A DNA stretch of 64,000 nt from Citrobacter amalonaticus Y19. GTDB taxonomy: Bacteria; Pseudomonadota; Gammaproteobacteria; Enterobacterales; Enterobacteriaceae. Below the pieces are notes generated by a model. That model was not told the origin of the DNA. It did not search any database and was given only the letters and a program-made list of their open reading frames with translations. Positions 1-9,260 of the stretch are shown here, piece after piece; the first letter of the stretch is position 1, and each line of letters begins with the position of its first letter. The stretch lies in the NCBI RefSeq assembly GCF_000981805.1, contig NZ_CP011132.1, forward strand, positions 1,736,001-1,800,000. The letters are read 5' to 3'. A program made the translations under genes and the position numbers.

Positions 1-3
1 AAT

Positions 4-1026
4 ATGTTTGCAGAGCTGTTCGTAAAAAACATCTTCAATCTGGCGGTTATTTTAAGTAGCGTTGTTAGCTTAATCCTGATGAATTTCTTCTTTCGCCATG
101 CACATAAACGCAAGAAAGGGTTTGTCTTCCATACGGCTCAGTTTCTTATTTATGCGCTGATCATCGGTACATTAGGAAGCATCGCTAATACTATTATCAC
201 GCATTACAATATCAGTGCGGTTTCATCCAGTATTATCGACTTTGTCTGTACGTCGTTGATTGCCCTGATTCTGACCCTGAAACTGTTTCTGGTGATTAAT
301 CAGTTTGAAAAATCGCAAATTAAAAAGGGGCGAGATGTCACCAGCGCCCGCATCTTATCGCGGATTATCAAAATCACCCTCATTGTCGTCATTATTTTGC
401 TTTATGGCGAACACTTCGGCATGAGCCTGTCGGGATTACTCACCTTCGGGGGAATTGGCGGCATCGCCGTGGGCATGGCAGGGAAAGATATCCTGAGTAA
501 CTTCTTTTCCGGCATTATGCTTTATTTCGATCGCCCCTTCAGTATCGGCGACTGGGTGCGTTCCCCCGATCGTAATATTGAGGGCACGGTGACGGAAATT
601 GGCTGGCGGATGACCAAAATCACCACCTTTGATCATCGCCCGTTATACATTCCTAACTCCGTATTTTCCTCGATTAGCGTCGAAAACCCAGGCCGCATGA
701 GCAACCGACGAATCAATACCGTTGTCGGGTTACGTTACGAAGATGCCAGTAAAATAGGCGCGATCGTCGCTGAAATACGGCAGATGCTACAAACCCATGC
801 TGATATCGATCAACAACAAACGCTGCTGGTCTATTTCAATGGCTTTGGCGATTCCTCGCTAAATATCATGGTGTATTGTTTTACCCACACCACGATCTGG
901 GAAGAGTGGCTGGCCGTGCAACAACAGGTTTATCTTAATATTATTGATATCGTACAGAACCATGGTGCTGATTTCGCCTTCCCGAGCCAGACGCTATATA
1001 TTAATGATGCCAGTAGCGGTTCGTGA
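4..1026 (+). CDS. ynaI: MscS-family mechanosensitive channel YnaI
   Basis: Small-conductance mechanosensitive channel of the inner membrane, releasing solutes when membrane tension rises. The 340 residues match E. coli YnaI (343 aa) nearly end to end. Hydrophobic segments lie near residues 10-30, 44-65, 78-100 and 118-135. A glycine-rich pore helix at about 142-172 is followed by the family's FDRPFSIGDWV motif that opens the cytoplasmic beta domain. The ATG at position 4 gives the same N-terminus as the E. coli protein, so the gene is probably complete, though its ribosome binding site is outside the window. It converges on the VOC gene. Confidence 0.93.
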   Translation: MFAELFVKNIFNLAVILSSVVSLILMNFFFRHAHKRKKGFVFHTAQFLIYALIIGTLGSIANTIITHYNISAVSSSIIDFVCTSLIALILTLKLFLVINQFEKSQIKKGRDVTSARILSRIIKITLIVVIILLYGEHFGMSLSGLLTFGGIGGIAVGMAGKDILSNFFSGIMLYFDRPFSIGDWVRSPDRNIEGTVTEIGWRMTKITTFDHRPLYIPNSVFSSISVENPGRMSNRRINTVVGLRYEDASKIGAIVAEIRQMLQTHADIDQQQTLLVYFNGFGDSSLNIMVYCFTHTTIWEEWLAVQQQVYLNIIDIVQNHGADFAFPSQTLYINDASSGS

Positions 1027-1079
1027 CGTTTACTATCCCAGCCCCGGACATCGAGATCCGAGGCTTGGGATTCCCCTTC

Positions 1080-1463
1080 TCACTCGACAATTTCGATGAA
1101 ATTCCCGTCCGGGTCTTTGATGACCGCTTCATAAAAGCCGTCCCCGGTGGTGCGTGGCGGCGAAACCAGAATCCCCTGCGCCCGCGCTTTTTTCGCCAGC
1201 GCATCCACTTTTTTCGCACTGCCCACGGCGATCGCCAGATGCACCCATCCGGTTGTCTGGTTATCCGGTCGCAGAGCACGCAACCCCGGTTTAGTCATCA
1301 GTTCAATGGCAATATCATCACCGATGCGCACAAAGTAAGACTCGAATCCGGGATTGTTCTTGCTGATGTATTTTTCATTGAGCGTACCACCAAAAAACTC
1401 TTCCCAGAAACGCGCCTGTGCCTCCAGTTCCGTGGTCCATAGCGCCATGTGTGCGATTTTCAT
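1080..1463 (-). CDS. VOC (glyoxalase/dioxygenase fold) family protein
   Basis: A 127-residue single-domain member of the vicinal oxygen chelate superfamily. The four metal-ligand positions of a glyoxalase-like protein are visible: His5, Glu54, His75 and Glu124, the last in a DPDGNFIEIVE ending typical of the fold. The substrate cannot be told from sequence; glyoxalase, dioxygenase and antibiotic-binding relatives share this frame. The start has a good GAGGTG ribosome site. The gene diverges from a DeoR-type regulator 98 bp away, which suggests, but does not prove, that the regulator controls it. K-12 lacks the pair at this position. Confidence 0.8.
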   Translation of the reverse strand: MKIAHMALWTTELEAQARFWEEFFGGTLNEKYISKNNPGFESYFVRIGDDIAIELMTKPGLRALRPDNQTTGWVHLAIAVGSAKKVDALAKKARAQGILVSPPRTTGDGFYEAVIKDPDGNFIEIVE

Positions 1464-1561
1464 GTTTCACCTCGTTTCAGCCGGTCATAATGTTGACAGC
1501 AGCGATCGTTTTGCCCGATCATGCTTTTTATTGCTCGATGATAGGATTATCAGGATTCATT

Positions 1562-2332
1562 ATGCTCGATTATGCAACTTTCCCGGAACAACGACAAGCC
1601 CTGATTCAGCAGATCCTGCAGGAGAATGGGCGCGTGGTATGCAGTGACCTCGCCTCCCGACTGAACGTGTCGGAGCACACTATTCGCCGCGATCTTCATG
1701 AACTCAGTAAGGAAGGCATTTGCAAAAAGGTGTATGGCGGCGCGGTGATGAGGCTGCCCGAGGCGGGTGACTATTCCGTTCGAAAAACGAAAAAGTCCGA
1801 TCAAAAGAGCAGCATCGCGCAAAAATGTGCACGACTGGTCAAATCCGGTAGCTGCATTTTTATCGACACCGGCACAACCAACCTGGCGATGGCGGAAGCG
1901 CTTCCGGCAGAACTCTCCCTGACCGTGGTCACTAACTCACCGGAAATCGCCGCCGTACTGCTGAAAAAGCCGTTGTACGACGTCATCATGCTCGGCGGTC
2001 AGTTGCAGCGTACTTCCGGTGGTTGCGTTGGCGCATCGGCGATCGCTCAGGTTCAGGGAATGTTATTCGACCAGGGGTTTATCGGCGGCTGTGCGATGGC
2101 ACCGGAATCCGGTCTGACCGGGTTCGATTATGCCGACTGTGAATTTAAGCGTGCGGTGATCCGGCAGTGTAATGAAACCATTGTGGCGCTGACGGCAGAC
2201 AAGATCCCGGCCGTGGCGCGCTATGTTGTCGCCCAAAGCAGTGAAATTGACGTCATTGTGGCTGAGGCGAACATCAGCAAGGAGTACTGCGAGGCGTTTC
2301 GCGAACATGATATCCGCATTTACACGGTGTGA
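1562..2332 (+). CDS. DeoR-family transcriptional regulator
   Basis: 256-residue DNA-binding repressor of the DeoR type. The N-terminal winged helix-turn-helix covers about residues 8-60, with the family pattern LNVSEHTIRRDLHELSKEG. The C-terminal sugar-phosphate sensor domain shows FIDTGTTNLAMAEAL and a later DYADCEFKRAVI segment. DeoR proteins usually sense phosphorylated sugars; the ligand here is unknown. I chose the ATG at 1562 because AGGA lies six bases upstream and the protein then starts like its family; the reading frame stays open further upstream to 1418 but over the divergent promoter region. It probably controls the VOC gene next door. Confidence 0.85.
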   Translation: MLDYATFPEQRQALIQQILQENGRVVCSDLASRLNVSEHTIRRDLHELSKEGICKKVYGGAVMRLPEAGDYSVRKTKKSDQKSSIAQKCARLVKSGSCIFIDTGTTNLAMAEALPAELSLTVVTNSPEIAAVLLKKPLYDVIMLGGQLQRTSGGCVGASAIAQVQGMLFDQGFIGGCAMAPESGLTGFDYADCEFKRAVIRQCNETIVALTADKIPAVARYVVAQSSEIDVIVAEANISKEYCEAFREHDIRIYTV

Positions 2333-2367
2333 TCAGCAGGCGCGATCACGCGCCCGCTGACGGATGT

Positions 2368-3981
2368 TTAGTGCTTGATGATGTACATGGTCCGGCTGTA
2401 AGCCACATCTTCCGGGTTCATGATCGGATACCCTTTCAGCCACGGTTTGATTAAGCGCCCGTTGGTGTACTGATAAATTGGCGCGATCGGAGCCTGCTCC
2501 ATGAGGATTTTTTCCGCCGCATTGTAATCCGCGTTACGTGCTTTATCGGTATTTTCCATCGTCGCCTGGGTGATGACTTTGTCATACGCCGGGTTGTTAA
2601 AACGGGAAATATTGCCGGAATGTGTTGAGGTCAGCAGCGACAGGAAGGTGGAAGGCTCGTTGTAATCCCCCACCCAGGAAGCGCGAATCACATCGAAGTT
2701 TCCGGTGTTACGGCTGTCGATGTAGGTTTTCCACTCCTGGTTCTGCAACTTCACATCCACCCCTAAATTCTTCTTCCACATCGAGGCTACCGCGATGGCG
2801 ATTTTCTGGTGGTTCTCAGAAGTGTTATACAGCAGTGTCAGGTTAAGCGGCTTCTGCGGACCATATCCGGCCGCACGCAACAACGTTTTCGCCTGCGCGT
2901 TCAGCTCTTCCTGACTCATCTGCTCAAAAGGCGACGGTTCAGGCGTAAAGCCGGCAGTGACGTCTGGCGTAAAATGCCAGGCCGGTTTTTCGCCAGTTCC
3001 CAACACATTCTCCGCCATAATACGACGATCGATGGTCATGCTCAGCGCCAGACGCACGCGGGAATCCGCGGTAGGCCCTTTTTGTGTGTTAAACGCGTAG
3101 TAATAGGTTCCCAGCTGCGGTGGCGTATAAACCTGCCCCGGAATGTCCTTCAGCAGCTTCTGGTACATATTTTTCGGGAACGACTCGGTAATGTCGATAT
3201 CTCCTGCCAGATAACGTTTAGTGGCGGAGGACTCCTGATTGATCGGCAGGAAGGTCACTTTTTGCAGCACCGTTTTCCCGTTATCCCAGTAATGAGTATT
3301 CGGCACCACCACCAGCTTTTCATTGACCACGCGCTCCTGTAACACATAGGCGCCGTTACCCACCAGATTGCCCGGTCTGGTCCAGTCTTTACCGCTTGCC
3401 ACGTTGGCTTTTTGCACCGGATAAAACGCAAAGCTGGCGGTGAGATTGACGAACCACGGCAGCGGTTTATCCAGTTGCACTCTCAGGGTACGAGCGTCAA
3501 TGGCGGTCACGCCGAGCTTATCGGGCGTCGCTTTGCCATCAATAATCGCCTGGGCGTTATTCACTCCAGCCAGTGCGGCAAACCAGGCAAAAGGCGACAG
3601 CGTTTTCGGATCCACCAGACGCTGCCAGCTATAGACAAAATCCTGCGCGGTCACCGGCGTACCATCTGACCAGCGCGCGTTATCCCGCAGCGTAAACGTC
3701 CAGATCCGATTGTCGTTGCTTTTCCACTGCGTGGCGACGCCAGGCACGATTTCGCCCTTCTCGTTCTGGTTCACCAGCCCTTCAAACAGGTCGCGAATAA
3801 CCTGAATTTCCGGCAGGCCAACCGCTTTTGCCGGGTCAAGCGTCGCAGGTTCATCTTTTATATGGCGAACCAGCTCCTGCTTCTCTGCCAGTACCGTTGT
3901 GCTGGGAACATCCGCAGCATATGACAGAGAAATGCTGCTAACCAACAGCGCACAACAGGTTACTGAAACAGAGTGCTTCAT
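2368..3981 (-). CDS. mppA: Periplasmic murein tripeptide-binding protein MppA
   Basis: Solute-binding protein (SBP_bac_5 family) of 537 residues, the same length as E. coli MppA. It binds L-Ala-gamma-D-Glu-meso-diaminopimelate in the periplasm and hands it to the Opp permease for murein recycling. A Sec signal peptide covers residues 1-22, ending SLSYA. The mature protein has the OppA-like YSWQRLVDPKTLSPFAW segment and a C-terminal MNPEDVAYSRTMYI ending. It diverges from mpaA and lies in the same neighbourhood as ycjG, whose products act on the imported peptide, so the three genes form a recycling cluster. Confidence 0.95.
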   Translation of the reverse strand: MKHSVSVTCCALLVSSISLSYAADVPSTTVLAEKQELVRHIKDEPATLDPAKAVGLPEIQVIRDLFEGLVNQNEKGEIVPGVATQWKSNDNRIWTFTLRDNARWSDGTPVTAQDFVYSWQRLVDPKTLSPFAWFAALAGVNNAQAIIDGKATPDKLGVTAIDARTLRVQLDKPLPWFVNLTASFAFYPVQKANVASGKDWTRPGNLVGNGAYVLQERVVNEKLVVVPNTHYWDNGKTVLQKVTFLPINQESSATKRYLAGDIDITESFPKNMYQKLLKDIPGQVYTPPQLGTYYYAFNTQKGPTADSRVRLALSMTIDRRIMAENVLGTGEKPAWHFTPDVTAGFTPEPSPFEQMSQEELNAQAKTLLRAAGYGPQKPLNLTLLYNTSENHQKIAIAVASMWKKNLGVDVKLQNQEWKTYIDSRNTGNFDVIRASWVGDYNEPSTFLSLLTSTHSGNISRFNNPAYDKVITQATMENTDKARNADYNAAEKILMEQAPIAPIYQYTNGRLIKPWLKGYPIMNPEDVAYSRTMYIIKH

Positions 3982-4164
3982 AGAGTCCCCTCAATCCGGC
4001 TTATTCACAATGGCGTAATTATTTGTTTCGCCTGAAGGAAATGCAAACAACTTCCTGCAGAAAATTGATATTACGACTAAAAATCTGTGCGTGCGAAAAC
4101 GATTTGATTATCGGCCAGATTTGCACAACACTGCGAGTCATAATCCCTGAATTCAGAGACGCTT

Positions 4165-4893
4165 ATGACCGTTACCCGCCCTCGAGCACAACGCGGCGCC
4201 TTTCCGCCAGGAACCGAACATTATGGACGTTCACTGCTGGGGGCGCCGCTGATCTGGTTTCCGGCAGCCGTCGCCAGTCGCGACAGTGGTTTGATTATCG
4301 CGGGAACGCACGGTGACGAGAACGCGTCGGTGGTCACGCTCTCCTGCGCACTGCGCACGCTGACGCCCTCGCTGCGCCGCCACCATGTGATCCTTGCGGT
4401 AAACCCCGACGGCTGTCAGTTAGGTTTGCGTGCGAACGCCAACGGTGTCGATCTTAATCGCAATTTTCCGTCCGCCAACTGGAAAGCCGGAGAGACGGTT
4501 TATCGCTGGAACAGCGCGGCGCAAGAGCGTGACGTGGTGTTGTTGACGGGAGAGCATCCGGGTTCAGAACCGGAAACCCAGGCGTTATGTCAGTTGATCC
4601 ATCGCATTCACCCCGCGTGGGTCGTCACCTTCCATGATCCGCTGGCCTGTATTGAAGATCCCAGAAGCAGTGAACTCGGCGAATGGCTGGCGCAGGCGTT
4701 TGAACTGCCGCTGGTGACCAGCGTGGGTTACGAAACGCCCGGCTCCTTTGGCAGTTGGTGTGCGGATCTGGAATTACACTGCATTACTGCGGAATTTCCG
4801 CCGATCTCATCCGATGAGGCCAGCGAGAAATATCTACAGGCGATGTCCACGCTCCTGCGCTGGCATCCTAAAGATGAAGTTGTCCGGTCGTAA
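4165..4893 (+). CDS. mpaA: Murein peptide amidase A
   Basis: Cytoplasmic zinc carboxypeptidase of the M14 family, 242 residues as in E. coli MpaA. It cleaves the gamma-D-Glu-meso-diaminopimelate bond of recycled murein tripeptide, releasing L-Ala-D-Glu. Zinc ligands are visible as His49 and Glu52 in THGDE and His157 in TFHDP. The substrate-binding Arg-Asn is in LNRNFP near residues 99-100 and the catalytic Glu210 in ITAEFPP. Its last 26 bases overlap the convergent ycjG gene, which epimerises the dipeptide it makes. Confidence 0.95.
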   Translation: MTVTRPRAQRGAFPPGTEHYGRSLLGAPLIWFPAAVASRDSGLIIAGTHGDENASVVTLSCALRTLTPSLRRHHVILAVNPDGCQLGLRANANGVDLNRNFPSANWKAGETVYRWNSAAQERDVVLLTGEHPGSEPETQALCQLIHRIHPAWVVTFHDPLACIEDPRSSELGEWLAQAFELPLVTSVGYETPGSFGSWCADLELHCITAEFPPISSDEASEKYLQAMSTLLRWHPKDEVVRS

Positions 4894-5833
4894 AGTGCAG
4901 CGCGGGCTCCACATCGACAGCCAGCCAGGTCGGGCCATCAAGATCGGCAAAGCTGACCTGCGGCGTCAGCGGCAATGCGGCAGTAATCGCCCGTGACGTG
5001 CAAAGCATGCAACCCAGCATCAGCGCAAATCCCTGATTGCGGGCGTCAGCCGCCAGCGCCAGCGCCTCGGTCAGTCCGCCGGTTTTGTCCAGCTTGATAT
5101 TGACCATTTCATAGCGCCCGTGCAGCGCTTTCAGGCTGCTACGGGTATGACAACTCTCATCCGCGCAGACCGGCAGCGGATGGATGAAATTTTCCAGCGC
5201 CGCGTCATCCTGCGCGGGAAGCGGTTGTTCCAGCATCGCCACGCCAAGATCGGCTAACAGCTGGCAGCGCGCCGCCAGTCCTTCCGCCCGCCATGACTCA
5301 TTGGCATCGACAATCAGGGTCGCCTTTGGTACCGCCGAGCGAATCGCCACCATGCGCTCACTGATCAGCCGATCGTCCAGTTTCACCTTCAACAGTCGGG
5401 CTCCGGCTTCCCACAACGCCGCCGCGCTGGCCGCCATTTGTTCCGGTGTGCCAATCACCACGGTCTGCGCCGTGGCGATCGTCTCGGGCAACGGCACGCC
5501 GAGCGTTTCCGTCAGCGTTTGCTGCTGCTGGCGAGCCTGTAGATCCCACAGCGCACAGTCAACCGCGTTACGTGCCGCGCCCGCGGGGAGCAGTTGCTGT
5601 AACGCTTCCCGGGTCAGCCCTTTTTCCAGTTGCGGCACAATGCTCATGATCTGCGCCATCACGGACGCATCGCTTTCCCCGTAGCGCGGATAGGGCGTGC
5701 ACTCGCCCGTCCCTTTCACGCCCTCTTCTTCCAGCTCAACCACCACGACACGCGCCTCACTGCGGCTGCCACGGGCAATCACAAAAGGGGTATGTAACGG
5801 CCAGGCTTCCTCGTATACCTTCACAGATCGCAT
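4868..5833 (-). CDS. ycjG: L-Ala-D/L-Glu epimerase
   Basis: Enolase-superfamily enzyme of the muconate lactonising subgroup, 321 residues as in E. coli YcjG (AEE). It converts L-Ala-D-Glu from murein to L-Ala-L-Glu for peptidase breakdown. The catalytic set is intact: Lys149-x-Lys151, metal ligands Asp176, Glu202 and Asp225, and Lys247 on the opposite face. The 3' end overlaps mpaA tail to tail by 26 bp. The AAGGAG-like ribosome site just upstream of the ATG supports the start. Confidence 0.94.
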   Translation of the reverse strand: MRSVKVYEEAWPLHTPFVIARGSRSEARVVVVELEEEGVKGTGECTPYPRYGESDASVMAQIMSIVPQLEKGLTREALQQLLPAGAARNAVDCALWDLQARQQQQTLTETLGVPLPETIATAQTVVIGTPEQMAASAAALWEAGARLLKVKLDDRLISERMVAIRSAVPKATLIVDANESWRAEGLAARCQLLADLGVAMLEQPLPAQDDAALENFIHPLPVCADESCHTRSSLKALHGRYEMVNIKLDKTGGLTEALALAADARNQGFALMLGCMLCTSRAITAALPLTPQVSFADLDGPTWLAVDVEPALHFTTGQLHL

Positions 5834-5954
5834 TTTTTCTCCTTAAACCATGACGTGGTGGTTTGTGCGCTACACCGAAATAGCGTTTGCCGTGTTATCG
5901 GCTGTTGGCATAAACTAGCTGTGACGTTAACTATATGTAAACAGGAAGATAACC

Positions 5955-6461
5955 ATGTCACAAACCGTTCATTTCCAGGGCAACCCGGTTGCAGTCGCCA
6001 ACTCCATTCCTCAAGCGGGTAGCAAAGCGCAGCCTTTTACCCTCGTGGCAAAAGATCTGTCTGACGTCGCACTGAGCCAGTTTGCAGGCAAACGCAAAGT
6101 GCTGAACATTTTCCCGAGCATCGATACCGGCGTTTGCGCCGCATCGGTACGTAAGTTTAACCAACTGGCCACTGAGATCGACAACACCGTCGTACTGTGT
6201 GTGTCTGCTGACCTGCCGTTTGCCCAGTCCCGTTTCTGCGGCGCAGAAGGCCTGAGCAACGTTATCACGCTGTCCACGCTGCGTAACGCTGAGTTCCTGA
6301 AAAACTACGGCGTTGAAATCACTGAAGGCCCGCTGAAAGGCCTGGCCGCTCGCGCGGTGGTGGTTCTGGATGAAAATGACAACGTCATCTTCAGCCAACT
6401 GGTGAATGAAATCACCAACGAGCCAGACTATGCCGCCGCACTGGAAGTGCTGAAAGCGTAA
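5955..6461 (+). CDS. tpx: Thiol peroxidase Tpx
   Basis: Atypical 2-Cys peroxiredoxin of 168 residues that reduces lipid and other hydroperoxides using thioredoxin. The peroxidatic Cys61 sits in SIDTGVCAASVR and the resolving Cys95 in SRFCGAEG; Cys82 is the third conserved cysteine. The length matches E. coli Tpx. An AGGAAG ribosome site lies seven bases before the ATG. It is a single gene with its own terminator and converges on tyrR. Confidence 0.97.
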   Translation: MSQTVHFQGNPVAVANSIPQAGSKAQPFTLVAKDLSDVALSQFAGKRKVLNIFPSIDTGVCAASVRKFNQLATEIDNTVVLCVSADLPFAQSRFCGAEGLSNVITLSTLRNAEFLKNYGVEITEGPLKGLAARAVVVLDENDNVIFSQLVNEITNEPDYAAALEVLKA

Positions 6462-6480
6462 GTCATCCCGGCAGACAAAA

Positions 6481-6508
6481 ATGCCTCCATTTCGGAGGCA
6501 TCTTTTTT
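6481..6508 (+). terminator. tpx terminator
   Basis: Stem ATGCCTCC (6481-6488) pairs with GGAGGCAT (6494-6501) around a five-base loop and is followed by CTTTTTT. This is a strong rho-independent terminator for tpx; it reaches the stop codon of the convergent tyrR gene. Confidence 0.9.
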
Positions 6509-8048
6509 ACTCTTCACTCTTCTTCTGGTTCAGGCCATATTCGCGCAGTTTATTTGCAATCGCGGTATGAGAAACCCCCAGACGTTTCGCCAGCTTACGC
6601 GTACTGGGATAACTGCGGTACAACTGGGTCAATACCGAGCGCTCAAAGCGGCTGGTGATATCATCCAGCGAACCTTCCATCGCATCCTCGCCCACCGCCA
6701 CCGTCGTCGCGTCGTAATCCGGCAGCAAAATATCCTGTGGCCGCAGTTCGTAACCTTCAAGCTGCGTCAGCGCCCGGTAGACGGCGTTTTTCAACTGGCG
6801 CACATTGCCAGGCCAGCCGTAGCGGGTCAACACCGTACTGAGATCGGCCGCCAGTTTGGGGCGCGGCACACCCTGCTCATCGGCAAAACGCGCCACGAAC
6901 AGCTCGGTCAGCGGCATGATATCCTGCGGACAATCGCGCAGCGGCGGCAGATTCAGCGTCAGCACGTTAAGGCGATAATAGAGATCTTCGCGGAACAGTC
7001 CTTTCTGCACCAGTTCGACAAGATTCTTTTGCGTCGCGCAGATCACACGCACATCGACATGGACCTCATGGTCTTCCCCCACCCGGCGGAATGTGCCGTC
7101 ATTAAGGAACCGCAGCAGTTTAGTCTGCATGCGCGGGGACATTTCGCCAATCTCATCAAGCAGCACCGAACCGCCGTTCGCCTGCTCGAAGAAACCTTTT
7201 TTGCCTTCCGGCGCATGGCCGAACAGTTCACTTTCCACCGCATCTTCCGGAATCGAGGCGCAGTTGAGCGCCAGATACGGTTTACCCGCACGTGGGCTGG
7301 CCTGATGACAGGCATGGGCAAACAGATCTTTACCGGTGCCGGTATCGCCGATAATCAGCAGCGGCGCACTCAGCATCGCCAGTTTGCGCGCCTGTTCAAC
7401 CACGTGTTTCATTTTGCCGCTGACGGCGATGATCTGGCTGAAGGCGCTCACATCCTGGGTCGCCAGATTCTGCAACTGACGCCCCATTCGAATGGTTGAA
7501 CGCAGCATCACCACCGCCCCGGTGAGCATGGTTTCGTCGGTTTCCCCTTGCAGAAAGACCGGCGTGATTTCCATCAGGAAATTCTGCCCGTTGATCACCA
7601 CATGTTCGTTGTGGGAGGCCTGTGGATTGCCCTCCAGCCAGCGCTGAAAGTTAAAACCGTTGATCAGTTGAGCGGCGGTGTGGTTACGCATCCGCTCCGG
7701 GTTGAGCGCAAAGAGCTGGCAACTCGCCGGGTTCGCCATCTCAATTTTGCTTTTCAGATCCAGCGACAGGACAGGCTCAGGCAGCGCCTCAAGCAGCGCG
7801 CTAAGCGCAAGGTGTTCACGCTCTGACGGCATCCACGGCACGGTGCGTACGTCGGTGACGCCCGCAATGCGACGAATTTCCGCCATCAGGCTACTGAAGT
7901 GAGTGAACTCCAGTTCGGCAAAGTTAAGGTAGATTCGCCCGATGGGGTCAATCTCGATACCGCGCAAATCGATGCTGCGTAGCACCAGTAAATCGAGTAA
8001 TTCGCGAGTCAGACCAAGCCGGTCTTCACAAAAGACTTCCAGACGCAT
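6507..8048 (-). CDS. tyrR: Aromatic amino acid regulator TyrR
   Basis: Transcription factor controlling aromatic amino acid synthesis and transport in response to Tyr, Phe and Trp. From the ATG at 8048 it has 513 residues, as in E. coli: ACT-like domain (about 1-75), PAS domain (about 78-190), AAA+ domain with Walker A GDTGTGKD (234-241) and Walker B LLDEI (296-300), and a C-terminal helix-turn-helix near 482-505. The sigma-54 contact motif GAFTGA is replaced by PEGKKGF, as expected for TyrR, which works with sigma-70. A GTG five codons upstream is possible, but the ATG has AAGGT upstream and matches the family. Confidence 0.95.
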   Translation of the reverse strand: MRLEVFCEDRLGLTRELLDLLVLRSIDLRGIEIDPIGRIYLNFAELEFTHFSSLMAEIRRIAGVTDVRTVPWMPSEREHLALSALLEALPEPVLSLDLKSKIEMANPASCQLFALNPERMRNHTAAQLINGFNFQRWLEGNPQASHNEHVVINGQNFLMEITPVFLQGETDETMLTGAVVMLRSTIRMGRQLQNLATQDVSAFSQIIAVSGKMKHVVEQARKLAMLSAPLLIIGDTGTGKDLFAHACHQASPRAGKPYLALNCASIPEDAVESELFGHAPEGKKGFFEQANGGSVLLDEIGEMSPRMQTKLLRFLNDGTFRRVGEDHEVHVDVRVICATQKNLVELVQKGLFREDLYYRLNVLTLNLPPLRDCPQDIMPLTELFVARFADEQGVPRPKLAADLSTVLTRYGWPGNVRQLKNAVYRALTQLEGYELRPQDILLPDYDATTVAVGEDAMEGSLDDITSRFERSVLTQLYRSYPSTRKLAKRLGVSHTAIANKLREYGLNQKKSEE

Positions 8049-8198
8049 GGGGGGGACCTTCACCTGAATAATGAGCTATAGATAAGATGATAAGCCAGGA
8101 ATGGGGAAGCAGGAAGGTTTCTGTCAACAAATATTGACAGCATGACGGAAAAACAGGCGTTTCGGCGTAAAGTTACGCGGTCAACGCCTGCGGCAGCG

Positions 8199-9260
8199 TT
8201 ACTTTTCTCGCGGAGAGCCGCTTTTCTGCACTGTCTCTTTGAGCTGGCCTATCAGCTGACGACGGAAATCCCCCAGACGCGGTTTGTCATCCTCCATCCA
8301 CGGCAGCGGACGGCAAAGTTCCATCGCTTTGATCCCCAGTCGCGCGGTTAACAGTCCGGCCCCGATCCCCTGCGCGGCGCGGGTCGACAGGCGCGCGGCG
8401 AGATCCTGCGACATCCAGTCCATCCCCACTTCCCGCACCAGCTCGCTGGCCCCGGCAAAGGCGATATTGAGCAACACCAGACGGAACAGACGCAAACGGC
8501 TGTAATAACCCAGCTCAATACCGTACAACGTCGCGATACGGTTAATCAGTCGCAGATTGCGCCAGGCAATAAACGCCATATCCACCAGCGCCAGCGGGCT
8601 GACGGCGATCATCAGCGTCGACTCCGCCGCCGAACGGCTGATTTCGCGCCGCGCCTGGGCATCCAGTACCGGCTGAACCAGATGGGCGTAGAGGCTGACC
8701 ACTTCGCGATCGTTTTGCGTTTCGTGAATCGAGGCATACCAGCGCTGTAGCGCAGGATGCGACTGGTCGATGCCAGCCTGCTGCGCCAGTTTCTCGCAGA
8801 AGGCGCGCCCTTTTCCGGCGCCGTGACTGTGCAGCAGGTCGCGCGCTTCATCGCGCTCGTGAGCACGCTGGCGCAAACGCCACAGACGTCGCCATTCGGT
8901 TGCCACCGATCCGACGCCCGCGCCGATAATCAGCGCCCCGGCCGCACAGCCACCGAGCGCCACCCAGTCCTGGGTTTGCCAGGCGTTCATCGTCCATTGT
9001 ACGCCCTGTCCCACGACGCTTACGCCGAACAGTGCCAGGCCGCCCATCACCATCTTGCGCCACAGACTGCGCTTCGGACGCAGCGCCGCATCAATTACCG
9101 CTTCGGCCTGCCCCTCTTCTTCCAGCGGTTCATCGACAGTCGCCGGGGCAAAAGACTGGGCTTGCGTCTCGCTAAACGTTTGTTGCGCTTTAAAAGCCGG
9201 ATTCTGCTCGACTTCAAGCGGACCGGCGAAATCAATCCGCGGTTTTATCGGTTCGCTCAT
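8199..9260 (-). CDS. ycjF: Inner membrane protein YcjF (DUF697)
   Basis: 353-residue inner membrane protein, the same length as E. coli YcjF. A polar N-terminal part of about 65 residues is followed by two hydrophobic segments near 70-90 and 100-120 and a long DUF697 domain. Its molecular role is unknown. The gene overlaps ycjX by four bases (ATGA), so the two are translationally coupled. In E. coli both belong to the phage-shock/heat-shock response; here they lie close to the psp genes. Confidence 0.92.
   Translation of the reverse strand: MSEPIKPRIDFAGPLEVEQNPAFKAQQTFSETQAQSFAPATVDEPLEEEGQAEAVIDAALRPKRSLWRKMVMGGLALFGVSVVGQGVQWTMNAWQTQDWVALGGCAAGALIIGAGVGSVATEWRRLWRLRQRAHERDEARDLLHSHGAGKGRAFCEKLAQQAGIDQSHPALQRWYASIHETQNDREVVSLYAHLVQPVLDAQARREISRSAAESTLMIAVSPLALVDMAFIAWRNLRLINRIATLYGIELGYYSRLRLFRLVLLNIAFAGASELVREVGMDWMSQDLAARLSTRAAQGIGAGLLTARLGIKAMELCRPLPWMEDDKPRLGDFRRQLIGQLKETVQKSGSPREK

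Noticed and set aside
1418..1561. Longer N-terminus for the DeoR regulator
   Set aside because: Would overlap the divergent VOC gene start; the ATG at 1562 has a ribosome site and starts like the family.
6567..7499. Long open frame (310 codons) opposite tyrR
   Set aside because: It is antisense to a conserved AAA+ domain, has no recognisable domain, and is rich in Arg, His and Gln as expected for a shadow frame.
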